Source of the DNA: Metallyticus violacea
Lineage: Eukaryota > Arthropoda > Insecta > Mantodea > Metallyticidae
NCBI GenBank assembly: GCA_030762175.1
Contig: CM060842.1
Coordinates: forward strand, 46,222,001 to 46,286,000
Reading direction: 5' to 3'
DNA length: 64,000 bases
Part shown: positions 12,501-26,058 of the stretch, in pieces
How the letters are laid out: every line of letters starts with the position of its first letter
Numbering within the stretch: position 1 is the first letter of the stretch
Translations under genes and position numbers: made by a program
The notes under the pieces: model-generated
Databases searched by the model: none
What the model was told of the DNA's origin: nothing
Seen by the model: only the letters and a program-made list of their open reading frames with translations

Positions 12501-15500
12501 ATTCTAAGTTATTTGAAAACATTTTTTCTGCATTTACCCTGAGTTTGTACCCAAATGGTGCACTGTAAAACACAGGACTATGCAAAGCTGTATCATTATC
12601 CTTAGCGTCTGACAGGTTCTCTTCAAAGTTTGATATTTTCCATACAATATGACCTGGAAGAGAAAAATAGTATTTAGAAAAGATTTGTCATGTTTTTTAA
12701 TATGTTCCATGAGTTACATGTATTTAAAAGTTTGCTTTGAAATGTTTTTGGTTACTGATATTTCATTCAAAAAAAAAGCTTTATTTGTATATATTCTTAA
12801 TATAAACTATTTTTGTAGGCATTTATCATTAAGCAATTGAATATTTTAATAATAAAAATATATGAATTCTAATGCATTAACATATTACAGAAATTACTTC
12901 CTTTAGATTAAACAATATATCAAAAATGGCATTAAAATTTTTGTTGCATTTATACAAAGAAATTATCCTAAAATACACGCATTGTTTAAGTATTTTCCAA
13001 TGGTGATAACTAATGATGGAACCTTTGGCACCATGGGCTTGAAGTTGGCTTAACATGAACCATACACTGTAGGTGATCCTGAACTCTGCCTATCATTCTG
13101 TTTTTGTTTAGCAGCAAGTTTCTGCATTGCAGCCACAAACTCTAACCCTCTCCCTCCAACATTGTGCACTATAACTTGCCTCAGTCTTATACTGATATCT
13201 TGCTAGTGAAGGAATTGTTCCACCTCTAGTAATATATTCATTTTTGGATTAATTTAAATAACATTCAAAATGTTTTAGTTTTGGGTTTCTTGCTAGAGAT
13301 AATGCTTTAAAAGCTGCAAGACATATATAATTTTATAACGTACTATTATCCTTTTCCTCACGGAAGTTAGGTAATATTTGTAAGATAAATAAAATGGTTA
13401 ACTATTTCAGCTAAAGAATTCAAAAGTTTATGGGTATACCATTGGTAGTAACAGTACAATAGTCAGCAGCTTGTTGTATAACACAGTCAGCCACATCCTG
13501 TCGAAGCTGAGCTATTTCCTTGCATTTTGTCTTGGATAGTTCTTCTAAATTGTGTAACTGTTCCACCATTTTTTCAACTGTTCTCTTAAGTTCCATCCAT
13601 ACTCTACTGATCATTATATTCTCATCTGAAAGGAAACTATGAAATTTATCTATTTTAGTGTGTGTATATGTCTCTAACTGATCTATTCTATCTGTAATTC
13701 TGCTCACGCTTTCCAGTGTTTCTTTCCATACCCCACTGATCATCACATTCTCTTCAGATAAGAATTGGTGAAATTCCTTCAATTCCCTTTGATACTTATC
13801 TGTATTTTTATTAAGGCTGTTAAAATTGGAATGAAGTTTATTAAGCTCAAAGGTATACTTTTCATCCAGATCCTCTCTTAACCTGAAAATAGACAATATT
13901 TTTTTATGTAGTAGTTGCAGTGTAGCTTGACAATTAAAGTAAGTTTGTTTTTATCACCTGAAATGATTTAGTTATAGTTCACTTTGTAACTAATATGTAA
14001 TTATCATACAACTTTCCTCCTCCTCCTCCTCCTCCTCCTCCTCCTCCTCTTCTCCTTCTTCTTCTTGAGCTAGTAGATGGGTTATAAGTAAAATTCAGTA
14101 TATGAAGCAGGAGAAGAAAAATTTTTTCCCTTCAAAATTAGGAAGTATGGGCACTAAGTTTTAAGAAACACTATTCTCAAAGTTATGGTTCTGTATGTGG
14201 TTTATTTGAACTGTTTTGGTGGTTTTGAAGAGTTCTAGCAATAACTTATGATTTTTATTGAAATATGGCAGTGCAAGAACACAAATATTACTTTTATCAT
14301 TGCAATTATTTTTTTTATCATTGCTTATTATTCATTTTTATAGCTTTTGCTTCACCATTTGAAAAGATCTCACAAATCTACCTTTTTTAGATACACATTA
14401 GCTTTTAAAATTTTATATGTAAGCTACCCATTTACCTGTGAATTTCTTGCAGCAGTTTTAGTCGACAAGCTTCTGTTTCAGCAAGGCATGTTTTCACCAA
14501 TCTGGAAGTACAGATAAATGCTCTGAGCTAAATTTTGCATGTATTATTTCCTAATTTTATTTTTCTTCTGTCACTTGCATTTCTAAGCAAACTTTTATCA
14601 AAAGGGTCTTTTGCAGTAAGCATTGTATTGTATTCTTTATATTTTCCCCCTCAAACAAACATATATTGGGTGATTCAAATTTATCCTTTATTATGAAATT
14701 TTGATATCCTGCCATTTGATGTCAATTCTATATTCGCATTGTCAATGGTGATATTGGTCTAGTTACTTTTTCAATCTGCTAACAATTTCTCCTAGCTTAA
14801 TAATCATGCTTGGTTTTTAGTGATCATGCATTGAAACTCATACATTTTTGGCAACTTTCTGATTTAGAACTTTTTTTTCAATTCAAGTATTAGAACATTG
14901 TCAAAGTCTTACCGTTGTCACTAAATAGGAAATCCTAATAATGGATTCTAATAAAGGTATCTTGGCATGTGTTCATAGAAAGTTCTACAATTTGAATGCA
15001 GGGTGCAAAGATATGTGGTATAATAATTAAGAGTTCAAAATTTCTGGCCTTTGTCCTGAGGTTGAGTGAGCATGAGGTATTACTGCTACTTTAAATTGAA
15101 GAAGTGAAGTAAGATAAGGGGGGGGGGGGCTCACTCAGTACATTGTGGAATAAATTATACTCCAGCAATGTAACAGATATACACAAGAAAAAACTTGTAA
15201 AAATATGTTCTGCTACAAAGACAGCATATGTGTACTTTGAACTTTGAACATGCATTAAAGATACATTACATTTTTGCATTCATTGTGAGGCTACATACAA
15301 TCTTTTTATATAGATTTTAGTGTGAGTTACAATAGCAGGAATGTATATTTATTCTGTACCATTTTACCTGATTTGTTCCCCCATGTTCAACTTCTCTGAT
15401 TCATTGCAACAGCAATAATCCATCCTCATTAAACCTTGAGAAAGTCAGGCTAAATTATTAACATATGCTGTATTTCTGTGTATAATTGAATTTTTATATG

Positions 15501-18500
15501 TATTGATTCTTTTTAATAGATTATATTTCTATGCATTAACACATATTGTTAATACTAAATGTTGTTTGTGCTGATTACAAGCACTGAAAATGTCGAAATA
15601 ATATAATGCAATACAGAAGCCTGCAATAATTAAATTAATAAAGTTTATTAATATGCTAAGAACAAATACAAACTACCTGGGGGCCTCCACCTATCTGGCA
15701 CAGGCCATTTTGGGTATACCCTCTCACAATTACTAAAATATAAATACAATAATTTGTTTTATACTATCATGTTTATCTAAACTGTAATATAATTAAACAA
15801 ATACAATATTTCCACTTTGAATGCATAAGTCCTCATTCCCCAGTTTATCAGCAGCAGCCTACAGGAATTCCAGGGGATCAGACTCTGACCCAATTCAAGG
15901 TCCTAAATAAAATTTTTTCTATTATTCTACCAATAACATTATTTTGTTATGGCTTCTGCATACTTTATTTCTCAAATGCATATAAATGCTATATTTATTC
16001 ATTTTCCAGTCCCAAGCTCAATAATTCAATCAAATTTCATAAAAATTTAATCCGCTGCCAACCATAATCACCTTTATGTAAATCCTAATATAATTAAACA
16101 AATGCATCCCTTTAAGTTATTTGATTTACTTCCCTTCTTAATACCCAATTTCATTTATTTTTAACTTTGCTCAGGAACTCCCTTACATTCCTGCTGTCTT
16201 TACTACAGATTTTCATTAAGATGCTTTTCTATCTAATTTAAACCATTTTTCATTTATAAACTCTTTCCTCTAGAGTCCCTTCTCTTTGCACTCGTACACT
16301 ATGTTCCATATCTTCCTTTCCCCCATATATTGGGCACTGATTCTGAGGAAACCCTTTCTTTGTTCTTTATTTGATTTATCAATATACTTCTCTCTTTCCG
16401 ATTTATTTTTTATCGGTATATAAAATACTATAGATCTTTTATCTGCTATCTAGCTAAACAGTTTATCTGTATCTTCCAATCTCTTGCAACTTTCCAAAAT
16501 CCCTTTATATTGTTCTCCCTCCTCCAAATGTCCATTCCATTGTTCTCCAAAATTATTGTAAGACTATTGCTCCTTAGACTCTTTTCTTGAAATTCTAAGC
16601 ATTTCCACAACAAATTTCTTTCATCTAAGTTTAGGATTCTGAACCAATATTTGAAAGCTTTTACCATAATCATATCTTTCCTTATCACTCTTCCCATTTC
16701 AATTTGTACCCAAAATTTCTCTATAAAACATCCCATGCACAACATCCACAATTTCCCATCCTCCTTCCAGTCCCCATATTTCAATACCATATAGCAATTT
16801 TTGCCTCAACCACATACTATTATTTTTTCCAGCCACTTAACATATATATGTGGTATTTTATATTTACAACCTCTAACCACTTCCATTTCGTTTTGCCAAA
16901 GCTAATATCCCCCCCCCCCATTTGTCACCCCCATTATTTTAACTCTTAGATAAATGCAATCTCTAACTACCTTATATTCTATATTTCCTTTCCCCCCACT
17001 TCTCATATTTAATCAATTTTGCTCCTTTCTTGAATACTACTATTTGAGTCTTCACCTGATTTACCTTCAAGCTGTAATCATTACAGTATTGTCTATTTGG
17101 TGCAAGGATTGCTTTAAGCCATTTGTTGAGGTGGATCCAACAACTAAGTTATCTGCAAATAATAACGCTGGTATTGTGACATTATTAATAACTGGCAATG
17201 AATTGTTAACTTTCCTATCTCTGTTAAATTATCATCAATAAACAAATTAAATAGCATTGGGCTTAACTTATACTCTTGCTTTAACTGCTTCTCTTGAATT
17301 ATTTCTCTTGTTACAATTCCTTCCTCTGTGAATGAATGGTATTTAACACCCGTTTTTGCTACAGAGGCACCACAGGTGATGGACACTGATGATATATGAG
17401 ATGAAATTATATATCGAAAAAGATTTATTTTTAAGGGAGGAAACGTTCCAGGCCTAAGTTTAGGGCACTCCCTGGCATTTGCCATTTATGAGGATTGAGG
17501 GAAACCGGGAAAAAACCTCAGTTAGGAAGGATGATCCTGACAGGATTCGAACACCAGACCTCCTGCTCACAAGTCCACGCCTTAATACCCATGGCGGTAT
17601 TCCTTCACACAGAAGGTATTTCTCTTGTAGAGAATATTCACCATATGAAAAGTTACTCCTTTACACAGTAATTTATCCCATAACAATTGTTACTCTATGC
17701 AATCGTACATTTTCTCTAAGTGAACAAATCCAATGTACAGTTTTCCACTTTTATCTTTTAAATATTTGTCCTCTAATGTTTTTATAATGAATATATTATC
17801 CATTGTACATCTCTCCCTACAAAATACCATTTGGCATTCTGAAATAGTTGTATATTCCTCAACACAATTTTGTATCTGATTTGTCAAAATGCCTGTAAAA
17901 CTTTTGCAACATTTGATAATAATGCAATACCTCTGTAATTTTTTGGCATTCCTACACTTCCCTTGCCTTTATATATTCAGTAAATGATTGCTTTCCTCCA
18001 GATTTCTGGTACACTTTCCTTTGTCATAATTAAGTTAAACAGTCCTGTGGGTAACTTAACTCTGTTTACATCACAATACCATTCTTTTATAAATTCTGGT
18101 GGGATACCATCTATTAATGTATTTTGTTCTTTTTCATTAATTTCACTTGTTTTCTTCATCCCTCACCTCACTATTCAACATTTCTATATAGCCCATTCTT
18201 ACTTCTAACCTTGATGTTGCTTTTAAACCAGTAGCTTACCAAAAGGAGTTCTGAAATAGCTTATCCACTCCCCTGGATCTATGTTGGATTTAGTTACAAA
18301 GTTATTATAAGTTTGAATAGTTTGGGATTTTCACATTGAAATATAGTATCATATAACAAATCATTTATGAGGAAGACACTCAAATTTCACTAGTTTTATT
18401 CCACTTACTTGGACTTGAGTCAAAGGCAAATTTCCTTCCACTGTCAGTGGAACCGTACTGACAATGAAGAAAATTTGCCTTTGACTCATGTCCAAGTAAG

Positions 18501-21500
18501 TGGAATAAAACTAGTGAAATTTGAGTGACTACCTCATAAATGATTTGTTATATGTTGTAAATTACTTTTAACATTTTCCATGTCCTATTAATATTTCCTT
18601 CACTTAATATCCTGATTAAATTGTCCTTATTTTTCCTTCTCCACTCATGTTTCTTTCTCTGTACCAATAACTTATAAAATATTTTCCCCTCTAAATATTC
18701 TTTCTTTGACTCCTCATCTCCTGCATCTCTTCATTTTATCAGCTTTTGTTTCAACACTTTTTTGTTACTGTACATTCATCATCATACCGCTCTTTCCCCT
18801 TTTCCCAACTCCCATCTCCAGCTCTTTGAATTAATGTATTTATGTTATTGATTGCCTTCTCTATTTCATTATTTTTAACATAAAACTTATTCCATGTTGA
18901 TATATTTAACCATACTTTGATTCCAGAGCCTGTTTAAATTTACTTCTCTGACCCTCCTGCCATTTAAATGCATTATATTGCCTAGTACCATTCTTCCTTT
19001 CCCCTAAATTATCCACTACACACCTTGATTGAATTTTTATATCCACTACCAGTGGAAAATGACCACTACTTGAATTAAAATTAAGTATCATAAAATTATT
19101 CACAATATGCCCCATGTTGACTGGCCATAATATATAGTCAATAAAACTCTGGCCATTATTATTAACAAAAGTAAATTCCTCCAATACATCTTCATCACAT
19201 TCATCATTCAGAATCCCTACTACATTCACTTCACAAAATTCAATAAATTTTTCACTAACCCCTATCACTGCACTTATCTTTGCTATGTCTTACTGTATTT
19301 TTTTTAATCATTATTTCATTGTCCCATACCATATCAATCCCAACTTCCACATCTCCCTTACCTACTCTGATGTTGAATGAATGAATGGTATTAAACGCCC
19401 GTTTTGCTACAGAGGCACTAAAGGCAATGGACACTGATGATACATGAGATGATATGATTGGGAAAGGATTTATTTTTAAGGGAGGAAACGTTCCAGGCAT
19501 ATGTTTAGGGTACCTCCCCGCAATTGCAATATATGAGGACTGAGAAAAACTTGGAAAAAAACCACAGTCAGGGAGGACAGTCCTGGCAGAATTCGAACCC
19601 CAGACCTCCTGCTCACAAGTCCACACCTTAACGACTTCGGCCACCCGTGGCAGTACTCTGATGTTGAAATCCCCCATTATTGTAATCTCTGCATTTACAT
19701 ACTTCTCTCTTAAGTTCACTTTCCAGTTGCTTAAGCAGGTCAGGGTTATGATACTGCGAGGTTCCTAGTGGATTATACACTACTCCTAGACATAAGACAT
19801 TTTCAACTATCAATTTATCATCCATTACAACCCAGCATTTGTTGATTTTGCCCATGTTTCTTTTATCACTTTTCTCAACAACTTCCTAACTAAAGAGCCC
19901 AAGCCTCCGAAGGCTCTCCCTTCTCTGCCACAGCTTTTCCTTTTATTCCAACATATGTAAAATCATTCATCTCTATATTCACTTCCATTAGCTATGTTTC
20001 TACTTCTCCCATGTTTCCTAGTAATTGTTTCAACTTCCCTGTATATATTTTATTTTTTAAACCTTCACAGTTCCAAAATCCTAACCTCCTTACTTCTCCC
20101 ATACCCTATTGCATGCAATAATAGTCCTAAGCACAAAGTGTAAGTAAGAGGTAACTGAATTTTGACATTACATTAAAATGCAGATTTGTCTGAACTATTA
20201 ATCTTCAAGACCTAATGTATGCTATTTCCCTTACCCTCATCCATTCTCATATGTACAATTAGAAAGATAAAACTGAGAATAAAGGAAGAGGAGGAGGAAA
20301 AGCAAAAGAAAAAATAGGAAAATGAAAAGCACATATTCAACCGGAAATTTTACCCTGTTCCTTAAACGAGCAAAAAGAGAAAAATAAAATATTAGGAAAA
20401 AAATGTACTGTATATTTGATTTAAATATTGCTTAATGACGCTGACAATAGAGAGATACAAAGCAGTATTTAAGAATTGTAAAATATTATAAAATAAAGCT
20501 GAGAATATACATGATATGAGAATGATTCATGACTAAACACAAGAAAAAATGAAAAATAATATAAATTAGCAAAAGATAGAGTTATAAAGTTGGAGATACA
20601 TAAAGTACAATGTTTTGCACTATAAATGGCCCTCTCAAGGCAGCATACTAAGGGCTTTGTGCATTTAATTTTAATTTAAATTTTTTCATATCATAAGAAT
20701 TAAGTGATGAGTTCCTATGATAGTTTTTATTCTAAATATAGATAATTATCACAGTGTGTATTCTAAACTAATATTATATTTAACTTAATAAAGAGACTGT
20801 ACCTATCAGTCTCAAATCTGAGAACTTCAGCGTCAGAATTCAGCTTCTCTTCTAGCCTCTTTTTCAAAATAATTTCACCTTGCAATTGTTCTTCTTGTTG
20901 TTGCTGCATGGATACTCTCAGCAGCTGCATCCCATTCTCAATCCTGGTGAGTTCCTCTGCAACCCAGGAACTTGTTTGTTCTTGCTTATCATATATACAA
21001 GAACGTAAAAGTTGCAGCTGCAAAATATGGACATAAAAAAAAATTAATTTAAATTACACAGAAAAATGAATGTATAGTGAGTAAAAAAAAGTTGAAGCAA
21101 AAAATTCTGATGCACATTCATTTGGTTGTATCTTAAATTGTTGGTTTCAAGCACTTTTTTAAGCTATTGCAGCCTGCAAACTGCTTGCGTAGTTATAGAA
21201 TTGTTGCTGATTATCATCTGTACTATTTTTCATATAAAAATTCTTGGTAAATAAGCGTTTGATGTTCTAGGCTCAAGAAATGTATAATAGAGATGCCTGT
21301 AACAGAGCAACAGAGGCCAACCATTATTATAATTTTACCATGCTCTTGGAAGTCAGTCACAAAGTGAATAATTTTTCAGATGATTCCAGGGACTAAAAAT
21401 TAATTATTTGCTTTAAATAATGTAATGGAAAGCTTTAAAGAAACCAATACAGAAATTGTATGCTTAAGCTTACAAAAGAAAGGCAAGCATGATTTCATAA

Positions 21501-24500
21501 AAGCATTTTAAACCAGCACTTCCCAAACTGTGGTCTGCAGACCCTCTACCCCCAGGGGGTCTATGACGCATCAGAGTATTGTTAACAATATTGATTTTTT
21601 AATGTATAGATACAGATAATGAATTATAAGAAAATTAAACATACAAATTACAATATCTATATTTATTGAGGTAAGAAAATTATTATCAAATTGAAGGTAA
21701 TTATTTCAATATTTTTTTTTCTTTTGAGTTTCAATACAGTGTAAAAAATTTATTGAAATAAAACAAAACAGATTCCAGGTCCAAAGAGAAAAAAATCTGG
21801 TGTTTACCAGATTAAATGTAAGGATTGTAAAAAAATCTGTATAGAAAAAAGAAAGAAATATAGGCATTAGGTTGAAGGAACTTTGGAAAAACATCCATTA
21901 CGTTAATTAACTGTAAGTATATTTAATTGAGTTTATTAAAAACTGTTTAACAACCAAAGGAATTAAACATATGGTAAAGGATTTATATAAAAAAACATGA
22001 GCAAAACCTTTTGATTTTTAACATCCCAGAAGTAGACAGCAGTTTATTCAAATTTATCACAAGACCTACCTACCTACCTACCTACCTACCTACCTACCTA
22101 CCTACCTACCTACCTAACTTGTACGAATGATCCAACAATCATTTAACGGTTGATGATGTGGAAAAATGTTCAACGAAACATGTCCTTAGTAAATCTCATG
22201 TAAATGAAACTGTAAAGAGTGTTCAAAGTATTTCGACTCAGTATTGAAAATAAGGAGTTATTTGTATTAAATGTGCTCATTTTCAGAAACATTAACTATT
22301 AGCTTGATAGAATATAAAACTAGAACATTTAAGAAATGATTCCAATTGATTGCTCTACCTCTTGGTCCAAACTGCCGATATCCTTTCCTATAGCATAGAT
22401 ATCTTGGTTCAAATTCTGAATATCATGATTCTTCACTTCACCAACATTTTCCTTTATAACCAGAATTTTTTGTGATGATAGGCTTCTTGGCTGCGTATGT
22501 TTTTGAGATTGTGCTGGTGTATTTTCCTGCAGTAGGTTTAAGCAAAACTTCATAACATTAAAATATTTATCATTAAATAATATATATAATACTAAATATT
22601 CCAGAGTAGTGAAAAAGTAAAGTCAAATGTATACAAACTGGAGGTAAGATATGCATTCTTCAGTTTTTATTCCTCATATTTGTTCTGATGATATATGCAT
22701 ATATTATGCTACAGGACAAAAGGGCACAATTAGTATTTCTGCATTTCTGATAATGTTACTCCCTAAAAGTAAGCACTATCATTGACAGAGCCTAATATAA
22801 AAATAAAAATTGTAAATTCTGCATATTATTTTATCTTCTGGATTACATTAATTCAGAATTCCCCCCCCCCCCTTTTCTTTTATGCTTGGTGGCACTTACT
22901 TTAGTTCTAGAAGTTTAGCACAAAGATGAAGAAAGCATAATGGTATGGAGTAACAGAATGGGCTTTAGCATATATTAAAAAAAATATAAAATATTTACCA
23001 TATAATTCTTTTGTGTCAGATATCTCAGCTTATTGACACATTCTTGATCCATGTGACTCAGCAACAGAGTTCTTTTAATTGTAACTCCACATTTATTAGG
23101 GCAGGCCTGCAGTACATCAGGGCATTGTTCCATATGTTCCTGAATATACAGTTACCATTGTATTATTTTATGTGAACTTGCATTAACAGTTATATTTCTG
23201 AAATTCATGTACTACCCCAAAGGTTGTTCCTCCCATGCATCTGAAAAGGCTTCATAACAGGAATTAAGACATATTCTACATTCCTACAAAGCTTTATGAC
23301 ATTTTCTTTCATTTTATCAGGAATACTAGGATAAGGAATAAAATATGTGAAAAACTAGTACAAGACAACAAAATATAAAAATCTAATTTACATACATACA
23401 TAACTACTATGAGCTAATTGCAAGTTGCAACCCAAATAAACACATACAGAAATCTTAATTGCCTAAAAGGATTTAAAAATCATTTATAGAATCATAAATG
23501 ATAGAGCAAAGATTATCAAGTAAGATAGGTGGCTATATTATTAGTACTAAAAACTTATAAAGAACCAATTAATAGACAATTTTCTTAGTCTGTAAATTAT
23601 ATTTTTCAGTTTCTTAGAATATATGGAGGATACAAATTTTGGATATGAAATAAATAAAGTATAAATACTATTTTTCTAATTTATAGTAATTATGTTAACA
23701 AACAATTATTTTCAAACTATAAACAAACAAAGTGTGTGTTTTTTGCAATTTATAAGCAAGAAAGTAATACATCTACTGATCTAGAAAAGCTGTGATAGTC
23801 CATAGAAACAATCGTATTATACAGCTGTAAGTTAAGTTCTTGGATTTATGCTTTGATAACCAGGAGCAAGGAAATAATTTGAGTGTTATCAATTTATATG
23901 AACTTCATGCCTCATCTGTAGCTAGAATAGAAACATTTGAGAATAATTTAATTTGCAGCTTTTAAAACATTGGATTATTGCAGTATTAGGCACAAAAAAA
24001 AAAATTAAAACTTTCCATGTATATAGAGATCTGAAATCATGAGACATATCAGAGATGCAGCAGAAAAGAGATAAAGATACTAACAAAAAACAAGCATTCA
24101 ATTTCAATAAATGCAGCTCAAATGTATAAGTAGTGCAAAACATATTGATGACTTGAGTTTGGGTTTAGTGCTCACTTCTGCCTGAGGAACAACTCTGGAA
24201 CACTAGTTAAACTTGTCAAATAAAATATAATATTGTGATCATCCAATTCAGCTGGCCATGCACTTCTTCAAATAAAAATGTTAAATCACTGTAAAGAATT
24301 CTTTCTTTCTTTTTCTGTATTTCCTTCCTTCCATTTTTATGGTGGTCAATTAAGAAGGCTGTCAAACATTAGTTACACATTGCATCTGTGTACCTGCAAC
24401 TTTGTTCTAGACCATTACAAGAATGATGCATGCCAACGGTAATGCATGCATTATATTTTTGTTTCATTTCATGGAGATTACCAAACTTTTCTTTAAATCC

Positions 24501-24568
24501 TAATATACTGCCAAAATGGAAGTGCTACTTCATTTGTTGCAGATGTTGAGCAATGTATTTTAAAGTAG

Positions 24569-24664
<96 letters not shown>

Positions 24665-25977
24665 TTCAAAAATACAATGATAATAATTTGCCTTTAAAAT
24701 GTTATGTTACTTTTCTAGGATATGATGCACTATGCTATGAAGGAGTGGACATGAAAATGAAAATTGATGAAAAAAGTGCTTACAGAAACCATGATGAAGT
24801 AGGTACTTTAAAGTGATAATGGTACTAACATATTTGTATGGTGGCAAAGCATAGACGGTAACAAAGTAAAATATATGTAGATTATAAGCAGCTAAAATTA
24901 AATTTTTGAGGTAGTATAAATGCTATTAGATGGAAAAAGGAATAGATGAAATACCTTGATACAGCATATATAAGTATATAGAATAACTGAATGAAGATTG
25001 TATCTCTAAAAGAGTAGTGCGTTATAGACCTCAGCAAAGGAGGAATCATTATCTTGATATGAGCAGATTGTTATCAACAATTATGGAAGTTGAGAAGAAC
25101 ATAGTAGACTGAATAGAAAAAAAAATGTTTGAAGTTACATGGACACATTAGGAGAATGGAGAATACTCATGCTCCCAAGATGGTATGTGAATGATGTTAC
25201 AGGGGAGAAGAGGCAGAGAATGACTTCTGACATCATGGGAACAGAGTATACAGCAGTCAAAGAGGAGTTTTGGGGTCAGGCTGAAGATGCCCAACATAGA
25301 GATTGATAAGTGGAACAATTACAGTTTGACATTGAGTGTATTTGTTCTGGCTGGAGATAAACATCTGTAATGACAATTGTTCTCAATAAAAAGAAATGAA
25401 CACTAAATAAATACATTATTGCTTTGAGCACATTTCCATATAATCTACTCGTGGTGGATTATTATCCTCGAATTTTGGTTTCACTTTGGCAAGTCAAGCT
25501 CCATCAAGGAGGCATAGACCAGTTCAATATATAATTAAGACACAATTTAATATTCCACAAAAAAATAAATCATCTTAGGCAGCTGACTCCTTGGCCTGTT
25601 AATACTACAACAGGTATATATTGCTATCCTATGTTTAGAATATCTGCTCTCTTCCATTTTTGTACAGTTGCTGTTTTGTTAGTCATTTGGCTTTACTTGC
25701 ATGAAGACTGATACTTATCTTATGTGCTATTCCATTTAGTTAAATACCTCGTAATATGACACTGCATAAAAAAAGTTATGAGTAGCCATAATAATTGACA
25801 AAAATACTTTATTTTTTTAAATGAAATACTATCACTCAGTAAAAATATTCAATTTTCAATGATTATCATAGTCCAATCATCAGCCTGCAGAAAACTTAAA
25901 AATTTGCTCAGAGGTGCAGGAAAATGTAATAAAAAATAATCTAAAGTTTGGAAAACTATAAAGTTTTGCCTTTAATT

Positions 25978-26058
<81 letters not shown>

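Larger units (their letters stand above)
15640..20110 (-). pseudogene. LINE family A, second copy, minus strand
   Basis: From 20110 down: endonuclease start (19855-19660, GKINKCWVVMDDK and the GDFNIRVG block split by a SINE), 19268-18906 endonuclease end (GQSFIDYILWPVNMG, SSSGHFPLVVDIK), 18159-17977 RT start (LIDGIPPEFIKEW, VPEIWRKAII), 17887-17690 (QMVFCRERCTMDNIF, KLYIGFVHLEKMYDCIE), and 16790-16446 C-terminal region (MVLKYGDWKEDGK, FWVQIEMGRVIRKDMI). The 3' tail reaches about 15640. Interrupted by two family A SINEs and a hairpin. Dead copy in a TRAF-like gene intron. Confidence 0.82.

Noticed and set aside
22066..22115. Telomere-like (CCTA)n tract
   Set aside because: The unit is four bases, not CCTAA; an ordinary microsatellite.
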